Of a stretch of DNA of 5,841 bases, positions 1-3,696 are shown piece by piece. Positions within the stretch are counted from its first letter, which is position 1. Each line of letters starts with the position of its first letter. The stretch spans positions 1 through 5,841 of the forward strand of contig JACQWZ010000066.1 of assembly GCA_016209005.1 (NCBI GenBank), written 5' to 3'. A model generated the notes under the pieces. That model ran no database searches, was not told the origin of the DNA, and saw only the letters and a list, made by a program, of their open reading frames with translations. This stretch comes from Candidatus Kuenenbacteria bacterium (GTDB lineage Bacteria; Patescibacteriota; Patescibacteriia; UBA2591; PGYQ01). The translations under genes and the position numbers were made by a program.

Positions 1-55
1 ATTTATAATATCCAAGCTCATCACTAATATTTATTAATTGCTTTTATCAAGAAAA

Positions 56-112
56 ATAATTTTTCAATTTTAATTTTTAATAATATCAATGTATCTCAAA
101 TTGAAAAATAAT
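56..112. repeat. AT-rich inverted repeat, 15-bp arms
   Basis: Arms at 56-70 and 98-112 are complementary over 15 bases with one mismatch (core ATTTTTCAATTT against AAATTGAAAAAT), around a 27-base loop. The TTTTCAATTT word also occurs in the grpE-dnaK gap, so this may be a relict of the same intergenic repeat family. I see nothing else supportable between 1 and about 160. The short frame over 120-175 (containing DPFIKEELEPF) was not assigned to any family. Confidence 0.5.
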
Positions 113-166
113 CTGTCTTGACAAACGGGACCCCTTTATTAAAGAAGAATTAGAACCATTTATTTA

Positions 167-342
167 TTGCGAGTAAAATTAAAAGAAGCCGGAGACGAAG
201 AAGCACAAATGTATGATTATGATTTTGTTGAAGCAATGGAATATGGTATGCCACCTGTTTGTGGTTTTGGAATGAGCAAACGAGTATTTTCATTTTTAAT
301 GAATAAAACAAGTAGGGAATGCCAAATTTTCCGTTGATGAGA
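167..342 (+). pseudogene. lysS: Lysyl-tRNA synthetase C-terminal fragment, frameshifted
   Basis: Frame 2 reads LRVKLKEAGDEEAQ, then DFVEAMEYGMPPVCGFGMSK and RVFSFLMNKTSRECQIF. This matches the end of class II lysyl-tRNA synthetase: the EYGMPP segment, then motif 3 (GFGMSKR) with its arginine, then the usual terminal QIFPLMR. Here the frame reads QIFR and stops at TGA 335-337. One extra T in the T-run at 327-330 would restore QIFPLMR through 342, so a one-base deletion is visible. The N-terminal OB domain and most of the catalytic domain are absent, because the frame is closed by TAA at 140-142 and upstream sequence is not LysS-like. It is therefore a remnant, and an intact lysS is presumably elsewhere. 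The family call is fairly sure. The left boundary is approximate. Confidence 0.72.
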
Positions 343-352
343 TTAAAAATAG

Positions 353-397
353 ACGCAGATAAACGCGGATAATTACGCGGAAAAACGCAGAATAATT
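353..397. repeat. Degenerate ACGCRGAWAA tandem cluster
   Basis: Four related units follow each other: ACGCAGATAA (353-362), ACGCGGATAATT (363-374), ACGCGGAAAA (375-384) and ACGCAGAATAATT (385-397). Units are 10-13 bases long, so this is not a strict-period satellite. The cluster starts just after the broken lysS end, and the restored LysS frame would run into it before stopping at 370-372. No coding or RNA role is apparent. Confidence 0.6.
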
Positions 398-411
398 TTA
401 AAATAAAATTT

Positions 412-504
412 ATGATAAAAGAAATAAATAATAATTTAATAGATCAGGATTTGAAATTCAAGAGAGAGAGAGAGAGAGTTAGAAGAAAAAGTAATTTCCT
501 ATAA
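412..504 (+). CDS. Short ORF through the AG tract; probable out-of-frame N-terminus of the next gene
   Basis: ATG at 412 opens a 30-codon frame (MIKEINNNLIDQDLKFK, then RERERVRRKSNFL) ending at TAA 502-504. No Shine-Dalgarno sequence is seen, which is usual in this window. The frame passes through the (AG)9 tract at 461-478 and then loses sense. If the tract had one more AG unit, or two fewer, this ATG would read directly into LEEKVISYNDFLKTSIEVLK and on through the frame ending at 895. I therefore read it as the N-terminus of that gene, in an off-phase or frameshifted state, rather than an independent small protein. No family is recognised. Confidence 0.45.
   Translation: MIKEINNNLIDQDLKFKRERERVRRKSNFL
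461..478. repeat. (AG)9 dinucleotide microsatellite
   Basis: Nine perfect AG units lie between ATTCA and TTAGAAG. In coding phase the tract encodes alternating Arg-Glu. It is placed exactly where an upstream ATG frame and the downstream ORF frame need a 2-base change to join. Tracts of this kind are prone to slipped-strand mispairing. Confidence 0.9.
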
Positions 505-532
505 TGATTTTTTAAAAACATCAATAGAGGTA

Positions 533-895
533 TTGAAAAGATATAAAGAAAATCCTGAGCTAGGAAATACTGCGAATGCGATTGAAGTTATTGAAAAAAT
601 AATTGAATCCTTTCCTACAAAAGAGACAAAAAAAGTATGTCAAAAAATTCTTTCTGATTTCTTAAATTTAGATAAAATGATATTATTTTTATCACGAGAG
701 GAGAATAAAGAAATTTTAAAAACATTAGAAGAAAAAATTAATGATTGGATATTATTCATAAAAAAAATATTTAAAGAACAAATAAAAAAAGATTTTCCAA
801 TCAGAGATGAATTAAATGACGTAGAACATATGTGGTTGTCTAATTTTCACGGATTAAATAGTTTGATTGAATTCGTTAAAGAAGAAAAGGGATAA
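533..895 (+). CDS. Hypothetical helical, lysine/glutamate-rich protein (possibly phase-variable or broken)
   Basis: I do not recognise a family. From TTG 533 the product is 120 residues, but the frame is open upstream to 455 with convincing coding sense (LEEKVISYNDFLKTSIEVLK). The true start is therefore probably ATG 412, joined across the (AG)9 tract, giving about 162 residues. The protein is rich in Lys, Glu, Ile and Phe and looks all-helical, with no signal peptide or membrane segment. Notable segments are SFPTKETKKVCQKILSDF and DVEHMWLSNFHGLNSLIEF near the end. After TAA 893-895 the same frame stays open for 21 more codons (LLNIGKKAVVEETTKEF onward) to TAA 959-961, so the stop may itself be a mutation. 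It lies among repeats and next to a lysS remnant. A decaying gene and a contingency gene are both possible. Confidence 0.5.
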   Translation: MKRYKENPELGNTANAIEVIEKIIESFPTKETKKVCQKILSDFLNLDKMILFLSREENKEILKTLEEKINDWILFIKKIFKEQIKKDFPIRDELNDVEHMWLSNFHGLNSLIEFVKEEKG

Positions 896-973
896 CTTCT
901 AAATATTGGTAAAAAAGCTGTTGTGGAAGAAACGACAAAAGAATTTGAACTATTTAAATAATTTTATTTTAAA

Positions 974-1498
974 ATGAATAAAAGAAAAAACACTGTGATG
1001 GTGTTTGGCACATTTGATATTTTACATCAAGGGCATAAACATTTTTTAAAACAAGCTAAACAATATGGAAATTTTTTAATTGTAGTGATAGCGCGTGACG
1101 TAACAGTAAAACAAGTAAAAGGCAAATTACCGGATAAAAATGAAAAACAGAGACAGCAAGCTGTAATTAAATCTAATTTGGCAGACAAAGTTGTCCTTGG
1201 CAATTTAAAAAATAAATACGCTGTAATTAAAAAATTTAAGCCTGATATAATTTGCTTAGGTTATGATCAAGAATATTTTGTCAGTCAACTTAAAAGCGAA
1301 ATAAACCCCGCACCTTTTTTGGAAAAAAGGTGCGGGGTAAAAAAATTCCAGTCAGAGGCTAGTTCCCGCCAGAGGACAGGCACAGCGCCTTTAGTGAAAC
1401 ATATTAAAATTATTCGGTTAAAACCATATAAAGCGCGCAAATATAAAACATCAATTATAAAAACGCAAAATGAAAAGCGAAAAATGCGAAACAATTAA
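974..1498 (+). CDS. Cytidylyltransferase-family nucleotidyltransferase (FAD synthetase/GCT-like) with internal repeat insertion
   Basis: The family transfers a nucleotidyl group from CTP or ATP to a phosphorylated small molecule; members include glycerol-3-phosphate cytidylyltransferase and archaeal-type FAD synthetase. Residues 11-21 (FGTFDILHQGH) carry the HxGH motif, RD follows at 41-42, GYDQ at 96-99, and a C-terminal RKYKTSIIK (155-163) matches the family's final nucleotide-binding motif. ATG 974 places the first beta strand directly before GTFD. The length is 174 residues, against roughly 140-150 for such proteins. The excess maps to residues about 111-139 (NPAPFLEKRCGVKKF onward), which interrupt LKSEI and VKHIKIIRLKPYK and are encoded by a palindromic element. 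The last 11 residues (TQNEKRKMRNN) come from an ACGCAAAATG-type repeat. Catalytic motifs are intact, so activity is plausible. The substrate cannot be told from sequence. Confidence 0.82.
   Translation: MNKRKNTVMVFGTFDILHQGHKHFLKQAKQYGNFLIVVIARDVTVKQVKGKLPDKNEKQRQQAVIKSNLADKVVLGNLKNKYAVIKKFKPDIICLGYDQEYFVSQLKSEINPAPFLEKRCGVKKFQSEASSRQRTGTAPLVKHIKIIRLKPYKARKYKTSIIKTQNEKRKMRNN
1301..1390. repeat. Palindromic repeat element inserted in frame inside the nucleotidyltransferase gene
   Basis: A GC-rich block in an AT-rich gene. It starts with an inverted repeat with perfect 16-bp arms, ACCCCGCACCTTTTTT (1305-1320) and its complement (1323-1338), around GG. It continues with TTCCCGCCAGAGGACAGGCA (1364-1383). 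The encoded residues do not belong to the enzyme family, while the conserved enzyme sequence resumes in the same frame at about 1391, so the insertion is a multiple of three. Boundaries are estimated from where family-like sequence stops and restarts. Confidence 0.65.
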
Positions 1499-1515
1499 AA
1501 CGCAAAATGCAAAAA
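1463..1515. repeat. ACGCAAAATG-type low-complexity repeat
   Basis: ACGCAAAATG occurs at 1463-1472 and again at 1500-1509, with the related GCGAAAAATGCGAAA between them. The repeat overlaps the 3' end of the nucleotidyltransferase gene and supplies its final 11 codons and stop. Confidence 0.55.
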
Positions 1516-1562
1516 AATAATTTTAAACTCTATTTACTATGAATTATAAAATGCAGTTTTGC

Positions 1563-1668
1563 GTCATTGCGAGGACTCCGACGTTACGTCGGAGGACGAA
1601 GTAATCTTAGAATCTTAGCACAATGAACAACTAGATTGCTTCGCCTTGAGTACAAAGCTCGCAATGAC
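1563..1668. repeat. MITE-like palindromic element with GTCATTGCGAG termini
   Basis: Perfect 11-bp terminal inverted repeats, GTCATTGCGAG (1563-1573) and CTCGCAATGAC (1658-1668), enclose a second complementary pair: CGAAGTAATCT (1597-1607) with AGATTGCTTCG (1633-1643), one wobble pair. Similar GTCATTGCGAG...GAAGCAATCT elements are dispersed in many bacterial genomes. Inside the left arm is an extra hairpin, CTCCGACG TTA CGTCGGAG (1576-1594), flanked by direct repeats GAGGAC (1571-1576 and 1592-1597). AATCTTAG is tandemly duplicated at 1603-1618. There is no coding capacity, so it is non-autonomous if mobile. It lies just upstream of the hrcA promoter. Confidence 0.8.
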
Positions 1669-1720
1669 AAGTGTTTTTAACGCATTTCGTAATTCAAAGT
1701 ATTTAAAGACAGTCAAGTTA

Positions 1721-1749
1721 TTGACAGTTTTTTTTGTTTATGCTAAATA
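1721..1749 (+). promoter_or_regulatory. Probable sigma-70-type promoter of hrcA-grpE
   Basis: TTGACA at 1721-1726 is a perfect -35 box. After a 17-base spacer, TAAATA (1744-1749) preceded by TGC (1741-1743) resembles an extended -10 element, although the hexamer itself is a weak match. Transcription would start near 1755-1758, inside the left arm of the CIRCE operator, as expected for HrcA-repressed promoters. The leader to the hrcA ATG would be only about 30 bases. Confidence 0.6.
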
Positions 1750-1752
1750 TAT

Positions 1753-1779
1753 TTAGCACTCTTAATTTAAGAGTGCTAA
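1753..1779. promoter_or_regulatory. CIRCE operator (HrcA binding site)
   Basis: TTAGCACTC (1753-1761), a 9-base spacer and GAGTGCTAA (1771-1779) form a perfect match to the CIRCE consensus. It ends 9 bases before the hrcA start codon and overlaps the predicted transcription start, so bound HrcA would block its own operon (autoregulation). No second copy is seen before dnaK. Confidence 0.97.
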
Positions 1780-1788
1780 TAGAAATTT

Positions 1789-2487
1789 ATGATTCAGAGA
1801 AAAATTTCTTTGCTTAATAAAATAATAAAAGAATACATTAGAACAGCCCAACCAATTAGTTCAAAATTATTGGCTGATAAATATAATCTTGAAATTAGTC
1901 CAGCAACCATTAGACATGAGATGTTGGAATTAGAAAAAGAAGGATATATTTTCCAACCTCATACTTCGGCCGGCAGAATTCCAACTGAAAAAGGTTATCA
2001 TTTTTATATTAAAAATTTTTTAAAGGATAAAGAAATAAAAGAGAGAGATAAAAATTTTTTAAATGAAATTAAAAAAAAATATCAATTTTTAGAAACGGAA
2101 AATTTAATAAAAAAAATAGGAAAAGCGATTGCGGATTTATCCGAAGAAACGGTGATTATTTCTTTTAATTCGCAAATCTATTGTATCGGTTTATCTAATT
2201 TATTTAATCAACCAGAATTTATTGAACACAAACTAATCTATGATATTTCATTGGCCATTGATTGTCTTGATAAAATAGTAGAAAATTTTTTAATAAGCAA
2301 GGAAATTCAAATATTAATTGGCAAAGAAAATCCTTTTAACGAAAAATGCGGAATCGTTATGATAAATTATAATCAGAAGCGCGGGAAAACAAACAATAAT
2401 ATTTTTGCGATACTTGGTCCAATCAGAATGAATTACGAAAAAAATTTAGCGTTAATTAAATTCGTTAGCGCATTAATAAAAAAATAA
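1789..2487 (+). CDS. hrcA: Heat-inducible transcription repressor HrcA (compact form)
   Basis: HrcA is the DNA-binding repressor of class I heat-shock genes. It binds CIRCE, and in well-studied bacteria its folding depends on the GroE chaperonin. The N-terminal winged helix-turn-helix is clear: SSKLLADKYNLEISPATIR (24-42), then the signature HTSAGRIPTEKGYHFYI (58-74). The C-terminal domain retains ETVIISF (120-126), IGLSNLFNQPEF (133-144) and GPIRMNY (210-216, usually GPTRMDY). At 232 residues it is about 100 shorter than typical HrcA (about 340). The shortening falls in the middle, where the inserted dimerisation domain normally lies. ATG 1789 follows a perfect CIRCE and has no Shine-Dalgarno sequence. 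The Nudix-grpE gene starts 4 bases after its stop, so the two are co-transcribed. Confidence 0.95.
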   Translation: MIQRKISLLNKIIKEYIRTAQPISSKLLADKYNLEISPATIRHEMLELEKEGYIFQPHTSAGRIPTEKGYHFYIKNFLKDKEIKERDKNFLNEIKKKYQFLETENLIKKIGKAIADLSEETVIISFNSQIYCIGLSNLFNQPEFIEHKLIYDISLAIDCLDKIVENFLISKEIQILIGKENPFNEKCGIVMINYNQKRGKTNNNIFAILGPIRMNYEKNLALIKFVSALIKK

Positions 2488-2491
2488 TTTT

Positions 2492-3343
2492 ATGAGTGAA
2501 GAAATAAAATATCCACAAGTCAGCGTAAGTGCTTTTATTTTTAATAAAAATAATGAATTATTATTATTTAAATCACCCAAATGGCATAATAAGTATACTA
2601 GTTTGGGCGGAAAAGTGGAATTTGACGAAAGTCTGGAGCAAGCTTTAAAAAGGGAAATCAAAGAAGAAGTAAATTTAGAAATTGAACATATTAAATTAAT
2701 TGACATAATAGATGGATTAGAATTGACGGAATATAATTCTCGCGGCTATAAACATTTAATATTTATTGATTATAAAGCAAGATTAAAAAGTGGAGAAATA
2801 AAGTTAAGTGACGAAGCGAGTAATTATAAGTGGTTAAGTATTGATGAATGGTTAAAAATAGACGAAAAAGAATTTGCGCCTTATATATTATCCGTAATAA
2901 ATAAAATAAAAACGGAAGAAGAGACAAATTTAGATAAATATAAACGGGCTTTGGCTGATTATCAGAATTTGTTAAAACAAACGGCTAGGGAAAAAATGGA
3001 ATTCGTTGTTTACGCTAATGAACAAATGATAAAAGAAATTTTGCCGGTTTATGATCATTTAAAAATGGCGATAAAACACTGTGATAATGAATTAAATAAT
3101 AGTTGGCTTGAAGGCGTTAGACATGTGGTTAAACAATTTAAAGATGTTTTGGAAAAAATCGGAGTTGAAGAAATAGAAGTTAAAGATAAAAAATTTGATC
3201 CAAATTTAATGGATGCGATTAGCAGTGAAGAAACTGATGATAAAAATTTAGACGAACAAGTGGCAAAACAAGTAATGGCTGGTTATAAGTTAAATGGAAA
3301 AGTGATTAAAGTGGCAAGGGTGGTGGTGTATAAAGTTAAATAA
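2492..3343 (+). CDS. grpE: Nudix hydrolase-GrpE fusion protein
   Basis: Two domains lie in one uninterrupted 283-residue frame. Residues about 6-138 form a Nudix hydrolase domain. The Nudix box runs from G40 through E46 to R54-E55-I56-K57-E58-E59, keeping the metal-binding glutamates; the final glycine of GX5EX7REUXEEXGU is N61. Nudix enzymes cleave nucleoside diphosphates linked to another group, but the substrate here is unknown. Residues about 147-283 form GrpE, the DnaK nucleotide exchange factor: DKYKRALADYQNLLKQ (coiled coil), NEQMIKEILPVYDHL, LEGVRHVVKQFKDVLEKIGV (206-225), KFDPNLMDAI, and the C-terminal beta domain GYKLNGKVIKVARVVV (264-279). GrpE alone is usually 150-200 residues. 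Here the Nudix domain takes the place of the variable N-terminal tail. No ATG, GTG or TTG between the domains would yield a complete separate GrpE. It follows hrcA by 4 bases and precedes dnaK. Confidence 0.93.
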   Translation: MSEEIKYPQVSVSAFIFNKNNELLLFKSPKWHNKYTSLGGKVEFDESLEQALKREIKEEVNLEIEHIKLIDIIDGLELTEYNSRGYKHLIFIDYKARLKSGEIKLSDEASNYKWLSIDEWLKIDEKEFAPYILSVINKIKTEEETNLDKYKRALADYQNLLKQTAREKMEFVVYANEQMIKEILPVYDHLKMAIKHCDNELNNSWLEGVRHVVKQFKDVLEKIGVEEIEVKDKKFDPNLMDAISSEETDDKNLDEQVAKQVMAGYKLNGKVIKVARVVVYKVK

Positions 3344-3407
3344 TTTAAAAATCAAAAATCAAAATGACAGTTAAAAATGCAAAATAATAATATCAATCAG
3401 AGGTTAA

Positions 3408-3607
3408 AATTTTCAATTTCTAATTTTCATTAAATTTTCAATGATAAAATTTTCAATTTTTTATTAAATTTTTTAATAAGTTTAGTTTTTAAGTTTAAAA
3501 ATTAATTTACCCTGTTAATTCTGTCAGACAGGAATTTTATTTGTTAAGATTATTTAATAGGGTGAATTGAAAATTTAATAGAAATTGAAAATTAAAAATT
3601 AGAAATT
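3408..3607. repeat. Nested inverted-repeat element in the grpE-dnaK gap
   Basis: Most of the 353-base gap (3344-3696) is repeat. Outer AT-rich blocks at 3408-3442 (TTTTCAATTTCTAATTTTC type) and 3566-3607 (GAAAATTTAATAGAAATTG type) are largely complementary. Inside, AATTTACCCTGTTAA (3504-3518) pairs with TTAATAGGGTGAATT (3554-3568), 15 bp including two wobble pairs. At the centre is CTGTCAGACAG (3521-3531). The structure could fold as a long hairpin between grpE and dnaK. Whether it is mobile, attenuates transcription or processes mRNA is not shown by sequence. No gene is visible in the gap and no promoter could be chosen with confidence. Confidence 0.6.
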
Positions 3608-3643
3608 ATTTTTTTATTTTTTAATTTTATTTATTTATTTTTA

Positions 3644-3685
3644 AGCTATGAGCTAAGAAGCTAAAAAGCTACAAGCTACAAGCTA
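3644..3685. repeat. AGCTA tandem array upstream of dnaK
   Basis: Six exact AGCTA words start at 3644, 3651, 3659, 3667, 3674 and 3681, a period of 7-8 bases with 2-3 variable bases between. The array ends 11 bases before the dnaK ATG and so lies in the 5' leader, where a ribosome binding site would be expected. AGCT is self-complementary, so units can pair with each other in RNA or DNA. Confidence 0.75.
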
Positions 3686-3696
3686 ATTTATTTTTT

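Noticed and set aside
118..146. TTGACA at 118-123 as a promoter for the left region
   Set aside because: No acceptable -10 sequence occurs at 16-18 bases spacing, and only a gene remnant follows.
335..340. In-frame TGA codons as evidence of UGA recoding (as in Gracilibacteria)
   Set aside because: The TGAs are produced by a one-base deletion in the lysS fragment. All intact genes here end in TAA and contain no TGA codons.
1305..1338. Hairpin considered as a rho-independent terminator
   Set aside because: On the plus strand it is followed by A-rich, not T-rich, sequence, and the enzyme's conserved C-terminus resumes in frame after it.
1301..1390. Insertion considered as an intein or intron
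   Set aside because: It is far too short, lacks splicing motifs, and is simply an in-frame palindromic repeat.
1285..1494. Minus-strand open frame of 69 codons
   Set aside because: It lies wholly opposite the nucleotidyltransferase gene, whose motifs are clear, and reads as low-complexity Phe/Ile/Leu sequence.
2473..2706. Minus-strand open frame of 77 codons
   Set aside because: It is opposite the Nudix domain and the end of hrcA and has no recognisable features. It is a shadow of AT-rich coding DNA.
3644..3685. AGCTA array considered as a CRISPR
   Set aside because: Units are 5 bases with 2-3 base gaps. There are no 20-40-base repeats or spacers and no cas genes nearby.
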